A DNA stretch of 54,770 nucleotides, from contig JAIHAR010000011.1 in NCBI GenBank assembly GCA_020054865.1, forward strand, positions 1-54,770, read 5' to 3'. Shown in pieces: positions 17,971 to 25,183 of the stretch. The position numbers and the translations under genes were made by a program. This stretch comes from Deferribacteraceae bacterium (GTDB lineage: Bacteria; Chrysiogenota; Deferribacteres; Deferribacterales; Deferrivibrionaceae). The notes under the pieces were generated by a model, which worked only from the letters and a program-made list of their open reading frames with translations, did not search any database and was not told where the DNA came from. Numbering within the stretch: position 1 is the stretch's first letter; every line of letters begins with the position of its first letter.

Positions 17971-18753
17971 CTAACTTTTGGAACCCTTGATTATCTCTCT
18001 TTCTTTTTCAAATATAAATCTTATTATTTCTTCTCTCAAATCTTTGTCTATATTTTCATAATTTGCGCCGTATATAAAGCCTTTTGACGTTTTGATTATA
18101 CTGACAATTTTGCAAAGTACCGAAATTCTGATTCTGTGGTATGATTCGGCTATATCACTCTCGACATAAATGAGGTCTTCCTCTTCAAATATCTCTTTTG
18201 AAAAAAAACTTAAACCCCCACCGCTTATGTCAATCGCATTTACAGTAGTAAGTTCAGCTATGATTTCATTGTTTTTCAGTAGTTCCAGAATATTGTCAAT
18301 TTTGTTGTTCATTTCAAGCAAAAACTTTAAAATAAGTTGATTGTTTAATGGCTCACTTGGGATAATACTTTTAACTTTTTTGGCCAGAGAACTTTTTGAC
18401 TCAGATACATTATTTTCAATGAGGGTGATATATTTTCTTTTTTCACCTTTTTCTACTTTTTTGATTTTGAAAATCCCTTTGTAATCTATGCGGTTAAATT
18501 CACGTTCAGAGTCAGCATCTAACTTTCTCAAATCTCTCAAGATGATCATGTCATTTCCTACTTCTACGCTGCCAGCTTCAAATACGTTTGTTTGATTATT
18601 ATTAGAAAATGTTATCCAGATTTTTGAGTATTCTCCATCAATATCTTTCGTTTTGATATTGACAACAATTTCCTGCTCCCCTTTTTTCAATATGTTTCCG
18701 TAATATGTCCTGATATCATTATCATAGAGTGCTCTTAATTTTGCAACAATCAT
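17971..18753 (-). CDS. PilZ-domain c-di-GMP-binding protein with a helical insertion
   Basis: A 260-aa protein with an N-terminal beta region (residues 1-75) and a PilZ domain whose two ligand motifs are far apart: R84-x3-R88 (REFNR) and D175-x-S-x2-G (DISGGG). Between strand 1 and the DxSxxG element lies an about 60-residue insertion that reads as a helix (about 120-165). Both c-di-GMP contact motifs are intact, so ligand binding is expected. Position in the flagellar operon suggests control of motility, as with YcgR. The inserted helix recalls PilZ proteins that oligomerise through one. Confidence 0.75.
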   Translation of the reverse strand: MIVAKLRALYDNDIRTYYGNILKKGEQEIVVNIKTKDIDGEYSKIWITFSNNNQTNVFEAGSVEVGNDMIILRDLRKLDADSEREFNRIDYKGIFKIKKVEKGEKRKYITLIENNVSESKSSLAKKVKSIIPSEPLNNQLILKFLLEMNNKIDNILELLKNNEIIAELTTVNAIDISGGGLSFFSKEIFEEEDLIYVESDIAESYHRIRISVLCKIVSIIKTSKGFIYGANYENIDKDLREEIIRFIFEKEREIIKGSKS

Positions 18754-18757
18754 TTTC

Positions 18758-19065
18758 CTATCCTTTGAAATCTATTATTTTACCCTGTTCTTCTTCAATA
18801 AATTTCTTTCTTTTAAAAGTTTTTTCTTTATTTCTATTCTTCTTTTTTTGTTTGAATTCTCTTTCTTTTTCCTTTTCACCAATAAGTTTGGACTGTGTGT
18901 TTTCTGCTTTAAGCACAATTTCTTTTTCTTTTTGTAATTTTGTTCCTACTTCGCCGGACAATACCTGCTGCTTATTAAATACGTTTTTATCCATGACATC
19001 CTGTACCTTTTCAACAAGGCTTATTTTACCAATAATATGCTGAATGTCGTTTGGACCTACCCCAT
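18758..19065 (-). pseudogene. Small charged protein with a 1-base frame break at its start
   Basis: The open part from an ATG at 18994 encodes 78 residues rich in Lys/Glu/Arg. The same frame is open upstream, reading GVGPNDIQHIIGKISLVEKV, but has no start. An ATG with an ideal AAGGAG 5 bases upstream sits at 19065, in another frame, and stops after two codons (ATG GGG TAG). One extra G in the G4 run (19060-19063) would give MGVGPND... and a 102-aa protein. This is a homopolymer indel (real or sequencing) or a -1 slip. Function unknown; it lies between cheR and the PilZ gene. Confidence 0.5.
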
Positions 19066-19067
19066 TA

Positions 19068-19901
19068 CTACTCCTTTATGTAAACAATTCCACCGCCAAA
19101 ATTATGCATTTTAAAACTGTCAGTAATTTTGTTTAAAGTTTCAGAGTGACCTAAAAACAGAAAACCATCTTTAGCAAGGGTTTTATAAAACATATCAATA
19201 ACTTTTTGTTTTGCGGGTATATCAAAATAAATAAGCACATTTCTGCAAAATATGGCATCTGCCATTCCAACCCTTGAGGACGCCATCCTGTCAATAAGAT
19301 TTGCCTTATAAAATGTTACCATATTTTTTATCTCAGGAGACAGTTTGTAGATAAAACCATCTTTTTCAAAATATTTGTTTATTATAGTCGGTGGGACACC
19401 TCTGAAAGAAACTGTGCGATATTCCCCCTTTTGTGCTGTTTCAAGCACTTCCGTGTTTATATCTGAGGCAAAAATATCTACCCTTGCTTTTGAAAGTATA
19501 CCTGATTCTTTTAGCAAGATTGCTATGGAATATGGCTCTTCACCTGTTGAACAGGCCGCAGACCAGATTTTTATGTTTCTTTTCCCTTTTGAAATCATTT
19601 CAGGGATAACTTTATTTACAAGATAGTCCATTTGAGGTCTTTCTCTGAGAAAATAAGTCTCGTTGATTGTCACAAGGTTAAGCAGGGTAATCATTTCCTG
19701 CATCTTTTTTACATCGTATTTTAGGTAATATATATAATCTTTGAAGGAATTAAAGTTTAATTCCTGTATCCTTCTTGAAAGACGATTTTCCAGTAGATAT
19801 TTTTTGGTAGCACTGAAAGTAATGCCTGAATGTTTGTAGATGATGTCTGCAAGTTCTGCAAATTCATCATCTTTCAGTTTTATTGTCCCGGCATTTATCA
19901 T
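19068..19901 (-). CDS. cheR: Chemoreceptor methyltransferase CheR
   Basis: CheR methylates glutamates on chemoreceptors using SAM. The 277-aa protein has the N-terminal helical domain (residues about 10-75, ending RLSRRIQELN) and the SAM-binding domain with IWSAACSTGEEPYSIAI near residue 112 and IFCRNVLIYFD near residue 215. It overlaps the upstream STAS-HEAT gene by 4 bases. No chemoreceptor gene is present in the window. Confidence 0.93.
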   Translation of the reverse strand: MINAGTIKLKDDEFAELADIIYKHSGITFSATKKYLLENRLSRRIQELNFNSFKDYIYYLKYDVKKMQEMITLLNLVTINETYFLRERPQMDYLVNKVIPEMISKGKRNIKIWSAACSTGEEPYSIAILLKESGILSKARVDIFASDINTEVLETAQKGEYRTVSFRGVPPTIINKYFEKDGFIYKLSPEIKNMVTFYKANLIDRMASSRVGMADAIFCRNVLIYFDIPAKQKVIDMFYKTLAKDGFLFLGHSETLNKITDSFKMHNFGGGIVYIKE

Positions 19902-21319
19902 ATATCACCAACCAGACTTATTAGCTTTTCCTTTACATATCTGTTTGATTCTTTATCAAGTGCTGACTTAAAAATATCCCTGACAGATTCAATTGGCTCG
20001 CCTTCGAGAATCTCAGTTGCTTTGAATCTCACAACCCAGCTTTTATCCTTTAATATCAACTCTTTTGAAGATGTGACAGCCATTTTTTTATTAATCATAA
20101 AAAGTGAATTTAATGCCTCTTTTCTCAAATCTTCATTCTCTTCATCAAGGGCCTGATATAGAAAATCACTTACATCGATACCTATATTTCCAAGTGCTTC
20201 TATAATGGCGGCCTTGATTCTGGTAGATGAGCCAGGATAAATATGCATCAATTTGTCTGCACAATTTATGTCTTTGCAAATACTACCGAGGGCTTTTATT
20301 GCAAAAAAAGACACCATTTCATCTTTGTCCTGGCAAAATTCCATTATTTTATCAATTTTGCCTACTGCATTTATTCGTGATAGTGAGGCGGCTGCAGCTT
20401 CACGCACTACTTCAGAATTATCTTTAAGAAGAGCAATAAGCAAGTCTGCGACATCGGGTTTGTTGAAAAGGGAAAGCGATTTGACCATTACAGCCCTGAC
20501 ACTTTCGTTAGATTCTTTTGAAATGGAATTTTTGAGAAATTGGTATGATTTGTCATCATTTATAAGGGAAAGTGCCTTTGCAGCTATTTTCCTTATACGC
20601 TCATCTTTGCTTTCAAGTAAATCTTTTAGTTTATCAGAATCGCTTTCATCACTCAAAAGTGAGATTGATGCGGCAGCTGCTTCGGCAACATCGATAAACT
20701 CACTTTTCAGAAAATCGTATATTTTTTCTTTCAAAGAATAAATCCCAAGCCATCCTGCCACAAGTATTGCAGCCTTTTGTACATTGGCAACTTCAAAGTT
20801 CATAAATTGAGGAATTAGCTCCTCAATATCATATTCGTGTACTTTTCCAAGAGTGATAATGGCGTATTCCAGAAGTACAGGGTCTTCTGACTTGAGGGCG
20901 TCGAATAACTTTTCTTTATATTCTTCACAATAGTTTTGAGAGATAAAATCAGAAACCTCATCTGCAATTTCCGGATCAAAAAAGGCTTCAATCAGCTCAT
21001 CAGCGGTGTATGATGAGTAATCTTTTTGAATTGTAAATTGCGGCAAAAGGTTTGTTATTTCCAAAACCTGAATAACGCTTTCTTTTAGATTTAAAAGTAT
21101 CAGGGGTACATTGTCCTTGCTTAAAGTTTTTTTGAAAGCAATAAGCTGCGCAATATTTTTACTCTGTATGTAAAAACAATTTTTAAGGTCAAGAAAAACC
21201 TTTTTAACAGGCTTTGTCTCATTATAAATTTTTATCAATGATTCGAAGTCATTAGTATCAGGTTCCTGGACCATAAATATTTTTAGATGGTCAGATACCT
21301 TTTTATATGAGATATTCAT
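19898..21319 (-). CDS. STAS-like domain fused to HEAT repeats
   Basis: A 473-aa cytoplasmic protein. Residues 1 to about 105 have an anti-sigma-antagonist (STAS) pattern (KKVFLDLKNCFYIQSKNIAQLI, then PLILLNLKESVIQVLEITNL) that lacks the usual phosphorylatable Ser/Thr sequence. From about residue 125 to the end there are about ten HEAT-type helical repeats. It follows a free-standing STAS protein and a SpoIIE phosphatase, so a scaffold role in a partner-switching pathway is likely. The partners cannot be named from sequence. Confidence 0.7.
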   Translation of the reverse strand: MNISYKKVSDHLKIFMVQEPDTNDFESLIKIYNETKPVKKVFLDLKNCFYIQSKNIAQLIAFKKTLSKDNVPLILLNLKESVIQVLEITNLLPQFTIQKDYSSYTADELIEAFFDPEIADEVSDFISQNYCEEYKEKLFDALKSEDPVLLEYAIITLGKVHEYDIEELIPQFMNFEVANVQKAAILVAGWLGIYSLKEKIYDFLKSEFIDVAEAAAASISLLSDESDSDKLKDLLESKDERIRKIAAKALSLINDDKSYQFLKNSISKESNESVRAVMVKSLSLFNKPDVADLLIALLKDNSEVVREAAAASLSRINAVGKIDKIMEFCQDKDEMVSFFAIKALGSICKDINCADKLMHIYPGSSTRIKAAIIEALGNIGIDVSDFLYQALDEENEDLRKEALNSLFMINKKMAVTSSKELILKDKSWVVRFKATEILEGEPIESVRDIFKSALDKESNRYVKEKLISLVGDI

Positions 21320-21322
21320 AAC

Positions 21323-21643
21323 TTACCCCAGTGCAGCTGACTCACTGTCATGAATTTTAAATACTTTATCAAGTCCGGTAAATGCAAACATATCTCTGAT
21401 ATCCTTAGACATTTCACATAAAGCAAGCTCTTTTTTATCCCTTCTGCTTTGCTTAAGAAGGTCAATAATTTCTCTAAGACCGGAGCTGTTCATATATACA
21501 ACACCCTTAAATGACAATGCAGCAAAATTTTTGGTTTTGAATATTTCAAGGACTTTGTTTTTAAGCTCAAGCCCTGTTTGAGCGTTGATTTCCCCCTTGA
21601 GATAAACTACGGTTTTGCCGTTCTTTTCTTGAATATCAATCAT
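21323..21643 (-). CDS. STAS-domain anti-sigma factor antagonist
   Basis: A 106-aa single STAS domain: KTVVYLKGEINAQTGLELKNK, then FKGVVYMNSSGLREIIDLLK. The SSG at the start of the helix is the usual phosphorylation site in SpoIIAA/RsbV-type proteins. Such proteins are dephosphorylated by PP2C phosphatases and then bind a kinase or other partner. The gene directly upstream encodes such a phosphatase with no gap, so the two are a likely pair. No anti-sigma kinase gene was seen nearby. Confidence 0.88.
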   Translation of the reverse strand: MIDIQEKNGKTVVYLKGEINAQTGLELKNKVLEIFKTKNFAALSFKGVVYMNSSGLREIIDLLKQSRRDKKELALCEMSKDIRDMFAFTGLDKVFKIHDSESAALG

Positions 21644-23215
21644 CTAATCCTCCTTTTTTATAACAAAAATAGTAATATCGTCATCAAAAGGCCTACCTTC
21701 GGTGAACTCTTTCAAATCCTTCATTATATTATCAATTATATCACAACATTTGAAATTTTGAAACATTATTATTTTTGAAATGAGCCTATCATACCCGTAA
21801 AGCTCGCCGGATTTATTCATAGCTTCCACAAGGCCGTCGGTGTACATGAAAAGTATATCCCCTTTGTCAATTTCAATGTTTCCTTCTTCATATTCCACAT
21901 CTTCAAAAGTACCCAAAAATAGTCCTGATGCGGTAAGCTTTTTGACTGTCATTTCGCTTTTGTCAAAAAATAAAAGAGGATTATGCCCTGCACTTGCGAA
22001 GTTGCACTTTGAGTCATTCGAGTTCATCACAAGATAAAACATTGTGACGAAATCTGTAGTATAAATATTGTCACATAGTATTTCATTTACCATAGCCAGA
22101 GCCTCGGAGGAAGAAATTACATCGTATGTGTATGACCTCATTATAGCCCTCGTGATTGCCATTATTACCGCTGCCGGTATTCCGTGTCCCGATACATCTG
22201 CCACAGTAAAACCATAATACCCGTTACTCATTTTTATACAGTCGTAATAATCACCACCAGCCTGTTCAGCAGGAGTATAAAAAGCGCCAAAATCAAATCC
22301 TTCAATTTCAGGCAATTTGTCAGGTAACAGGCTGCTTTGAATTTCACCTACCTGTCTTAGCTCATCATCTATTACTTTTTGAGCTTCTTGCAATTTGGCA
22401 TTCATTTTAAGTAAATCCTCATTTAAAAGCTTCATTTGATGCTGCTTTTCTTTCAAGTCATTTTGTTGCTTTTTTATCTCATCAAGCAGATAAACCTCTT
22501 TGGTGGTGTCCCTTACACTTTCAACTACATAATCTTCAAATAGGTTAAAGCTGAGGGTAAGGTTTTTGTCACTGATTTTTCTGGATGATTTGAGCAGTTT
22601 TTTATCTTTAAACGGGCACTCACTGCACTGATTTTCATAACCGTAAATTTTATAACATTTGTCAATATTTTTTTCTTTGTAGTTTGTAAGCGTTTTTACT
22701 TTGTAATTACTTGTGATGATATTCAGGTTGCTGTCTATGACCATTATCCCTTCTTCCGTACTGTTAAGTATTTTTTCCAAAAAAGTTCTTTTATTTTCCG
22801 TTTCTCGTTTTTGAAGATTCAACATTACATTTTTTGCTTTCAACTCTTTTAAATGATGATTTAATTTGTCTATCATTTTTTTGCTGTCTGTGATGTCTGT
22901 CAAGACTTCTACAAAATTGCCTGATGAAGTTTTGTTAAAACTTGCCGAATAAATTTTCCTGAATCCTCTGTGGGTTAATACGTCATGGGTAATAAGGGTA
23001 GGGATTTTATTTTCAATCATCATTTGTAACTGACAACCTTTGCAGGGTTCACTGTGTCCAAAAAGAGCGGAGTAACATTTTTTGTTGATTAACTTTTCAG
23101 GCGATTTGCCGGTCAGGCCTTTAGCTGAGTAGTTTACATATTGAATCTTGTAATCCTTATCAACTTCTATGACTATATTTTCTATAAAATTTAAAATTTC
23201 TCTGCAGCTATCCAT
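21644..23215 (-). CDS. PAS-PAS-SpoIIE (RsbU-like) protein phosphatase
   Basis: A 523-aa protein with two PAS domains (about 1-110 and 140-235), a coiled coil (about 240-285) and a C-terminal PP2C/SpoIIE phosphatase with GGDYYDC, VADVSGHGIPAAVIM and FDDDITIFV. The two PAS domains each contain a cysteine cluster of the same pattern (C47, C58-x2-C61, and a matching CYKIYGYENQCSEC), which suggests metal, haem or redox sensing. It probably dephosphorylates the STAS protein encoded next. No membrane segment. Confidence 0.85.
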   Translation of the reverse strand: MDSCREILNFIENIVIEVDKDYKIQYVNYSAKGLTGKSPEKLINKKCYSALFGHSEPCKGCQLQMMIENKIPTLITHDVLTHRGFRKIYSASFNKTSSGNFVEVLTDITDSKKMIDKLNHHLKELKAKNVMLNLQKRETENKRTFLEKILNSTEEGIMVIDSNLNIITSNYKVKTLTNYKEKNIDKCYKIYGYENQCSECPFKDKKLLKSSRKISDKNLTLSFNLFEDYVVESVRDTTKEVYLLDEIKKQQNDLKEKQHQMKLLNEDLLKMNAKLQEAQKVIDDELRQVGEIQSSLLPDKLPEIEGFDFGAFYTPAEQAGGDYYDCIKMSNGYYGFTVADVSGHGIPAAVIMAITRAIMRSYTYDVISSSEALAMVNEILCDNIYTTDFVTMFYLVMNSNDSKCNFASAGHNPLLFFDKSEMTVKKLTASGLFLGTFEDVEYEEGNIEIDKGDILFMYTDGLVEAMNKSGELYGYDRLISKIIMFQNFKCCDIIDNIMKDLKEFTEGRPFDDDITIFVIKKED

Positions 23216-23219
23216 AAAC

Positions 23220-24188
23220 CTACCTTAAGTTGAAATATATTATTATCGAAACTGCTATTATAATAACAGAAACAATGGCTAATTTTACTGAAATCCCGTA
23301 AGTATTTTTTATCTGGGCATTCTTGTAATCTTCAATCAATTTATGGGTATTTTTTATTTCTTCTATATTTTCAAACAAATCCTCTTTATATTTCAAAACA
23401 TCCTCTTCGGCTTCATATTCTGCCAATGCGCCCAGGTAAAGGATGCAATTTTTGAGAGTATCAAAAAGCGTTTCTTTTATTTGAGAAATTTCAGGAGGAA
23501 GCTGCAGTGAAGATATTTTTATAAGCTCAGGTAGCAATGAGTATTGTAATTTTTTGATTTTATCTCTGTCTTCCACTAAAATGTTGTTGATGTCAGTTAT
23601 ATTTTCAAGACTTTTTAGTATATGTTCAATCTTTTTCAAGGTTTTCGCCGAATAGACCGGGATATGCTCCAATTTTGCATAAACGTTTTTTATTTCACTT
23701 TTGTGAGATTCAAGGTAATTTTTCATTAGAATAAAACCGCTTGGGATCTTCACCTTTTTTCTCTTGATTTTTGTATCTTTTTTTTCAGATTTTGCCTTGA
23801 TGATTTCAACTGTTTCTATGATTTCAGAAGGGGTGAAAATAAAATGATTTTTTCCATCCAAAATATCAAGTTCATCTTCATTGACACCACCGTTTGTAAA
23901 AAAGAAAAGCTTCGTGAGGTTTTCTTCATTCATTATTCTTAAAACTTCAATCGGTACTTCTTTCGAGATGTCGGAACCGGAGTTGGTAATCTCTATCCAG
24001 ACAAGTGCCTTGTCAGATTCACTTCTTTTTGAAATCCAGAGCTCTATCCTCCTTTTTTCCGGCAGTTCTTTTATGTTTTTATGAAAAATAAAATTGAAGT
24101 CATCCATTATTGATGCTGCATATTCATAAAAATCCGAAATAGGGATATTGTAAAATTTTTCAAAATTTAAAGTTTCACTTGAGCTCAT
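23220..24188 (-). CDS. Tail-anchored protein of unknown function
   Basis: Not recognised. The 322-aa protein has no signal peptide. It has an alpha/beta N-terminal part (residues about 1-130) with WIEITNSGSDIS and KLFFFTNGG, a lysine-rich linker, a mostly helical middle (about 150-290) and one membrane helix at the extreme C-terminus (about 298-318). The N-terminal pattern faintly recalls restriction-endonuclease-like folds, but no catalytic set is clear. It overlaps the OmpA-like gene by 14 bases and precedes the SpoIIE phosphatase, so it may be a membrane input or tether for that pathway. Confidence 0.55.
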   Translation of the reverse strand: MSSSETLNFEKFYNIPISDFYEYAASIMDDFNFIFHKNIKELPEKRRIELWISKRSESDKALVWIEITNSGSDISKEVPIEVLRIMNEENLTKLFFFTNGGVNEDELDILDGKNHFIFTPSEIIETVEIIKAKSEKKDTKIKRKKVKIPSGFILMKNYLESHKSEIKNVYAKLEHIPVYSAKTLKKIEHILKSLENITDINNILVEDRDKIKKLQYSLLPELIKISSLQLPPEISQIKETLFDTLKNCILYLGALAEYEAEEDVLKYKEDLFENIEEIKNTHKLIEDYKNAQIKNTYGISVKLAIVSVIIIAVSIIIYFNLR

Positions 24189-24921
24189 AAATTTCTACCC
24201 GTCTGTTTTCAGGATTACCTTCAAAACCGTTGTCTTTTTTGGGATAAAATTCCCCGAAACCGACAATTTTCAAATTCTCCTCATTCAAGGATTTGGCTTT
24301 TATAAGGTAATTTTTTACCTCTTTTGCCCTCAAGATGGAAAGTTCATAATTTGTTCTGTACATATTGTTTGGCCTGACAGGGAGGCTGTCAGCGTTACCG
24401 TAAAGAAAGTAAGTTTTATTGTCATTGAAATTAATATTGTCCAAATTTGAATAGTTTCCTGTGTATTTTCCTGTTTCAAATTTTACTTCTGCCACATATT
24501 CAAGTTTCTTACCATCAATCAGGTTTTTGAAATTATTATAGTCATAGTAGGGGGCAGCCTTGTTGTCATATTTTAGTAAGTCTGAGTTGTTTTTGTTGTT
24601 TTCATCCTTAAGACTCACGGATGTATCTTTTAATTTCATATTGAGATTGTCTTGATAGTTTGAATCATTTTCCAATTTATTTAAATTTATCTTGTTTATT
24701 TCAAGAATTTTCCATCCATTGAGTGCAAGATTCTCTTTTGCATCCTCTTCAGAAAGAGCCCATATGTGAAAAGTTGTTTTTACCCCTTTGGGTGCTTTTT
24801 CCGCCAAAATTTCAAATATCTCTTTCTTATCCGCAAAACTACCTCCACCAAATGTAATAATAAGAATTAAAATTTGCAGTATAATTTTTAGGCAAAAGCT
24901 CTTTAACGTTGTATTTATCAA
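24175..24921 (-). CDS. Secreted OmpA-like (peptidoglycan-binding) protein, TTG start
   Basis: A 248-aa protein. A hydrophobic signal peptide (residues about 8-30, LKIILQILILIITFGGGSFA) leads to a charged low-complexity middle, and the C-terminal about 70 residues match the OmpA/MotB fold (YELSILRAKEVKNYL, IVGFGEFYPKKDN, NPENRRVEIYE). This fold binds peptidoglycan. The start is a TTG with AGAGG 9 bases upstream. The first 83 bases overlap the preceding gene out of frame. A sigma-28 promoter 32 bases upstream supports this start. Confidence 0.7.
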   Translation of the reverse strand: MINTTLKSFCLKIILQILILIITFGGGSFADKKEIFEILAEKAPKGVKTTFHIWALSEEDAKENLALNGWKILEINKINLNKLENDSNYQDNLNMKLKDTSVSLKDENNKNNSDLLKYDNKAAPYYDYNNFKNLIDGKKLEYVAEVKFETGKYTGNYSNLDNINFNDNKTYFLYGNADSLPVRPNNMYRTNYELSILRAKEVKNYLIKAKSLNEENLKIVGFGEFYPKKDNGFEGNPENRRVEIYELK

Positions 24922-25183
24922 GGTTAAATTCCTCTGCAGCCTTTTTTATATTATTATCGGCGTAAACCTTAACTACTTTAAGGTTTAGTATTACATCTTT
25001 TCCGCCGTTAAAAGACAGATAGGTGACCGGGTCTTTTATGGAGGCGGTTAAAAACCTTCTGTCTTTTGTGGCAACTTCATACACATAAGTATATGAATAA
25101 ACACTACTTGTTAAAATTGCCAAAATCAAAAAGCTAAGCGTTAGCTTTTTGAACAAGGCTGTTAATTTTAGCAACCATTTCAT
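24839..25183 (-). CDS. Small secreted protein of unknown function
   Basis: A 114-aa protein with a clear signal peptide (residues about 10-30, LFKKLTLSFLILAILTSSVYS) and a mostly beta mature part. The first 50 bases lie out of frame inside the end of cheA, and a TTG at codon 10 is a plausible alternative start. Its last 83 bases are shared, in another frame, with the OmpA-like gene, so its C-terminus (YYYIWWR) is constrained by two frames. No family was recognised. Position suggests a periplasmic partner of the OmpA-like protein. Confidence 0.6.
   Translation of the reverse strand: MKWLLKLTALFKKLTLSFLILAILTSSVYSYTYVYEVATKDRRFLTASIKDPVTYLSFNGGKDVILNLKVVKVYADNNIKKAAEEFNLDKYNVKELLPKNYTANFNSYYYIWWR
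24954..24980 (-). promoter_or_regulatory. Exact sigma-28 (FliA) promoter inside a coding sequence
   Basis: On the minus strand TAAA (24977-24980) is followed after exactly 15 bases by GCCGATAA (24954-24961), the full FliA consensus known from enterobacteria. Predicted transcript start is near 24946, about 25 bases before the TTG start of the OmpA-like gene. It lies within the 114-aa secreted-protein gene. A sigma-28 gene (fliA) is in the same operon. Downstream genes (tail-anchored protein, phosphatase, STAS, cheR) would be late flagellar genes. Confidence 0.7.
25126..25150 (-). terminator. Possible intrinsic terminator/attenuator at the cheA stop
   Basis: A perfect 10-bp inverted repeat (AAAAAGCTAA, loop of three, TTAGCTTTTT) spans the cheA stop codon and ends in a U-run on the cheA transcript. 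The stem is AT-rich with only four G/C positions in pairs, so termination may be partial. It is also inside the next gene's signal-peptide region. A weak stop here, followed by the internal sigma-28 promoter, would separate early from late transcription. Confidence 0.4.

Noticed and set aside
23220-24188. Restriction-endonuclease-like domain in the tail-anchored protein
   Set aside because: Only a faint strand pattern; no D-(D/E)XK residues could be placed with confidence.
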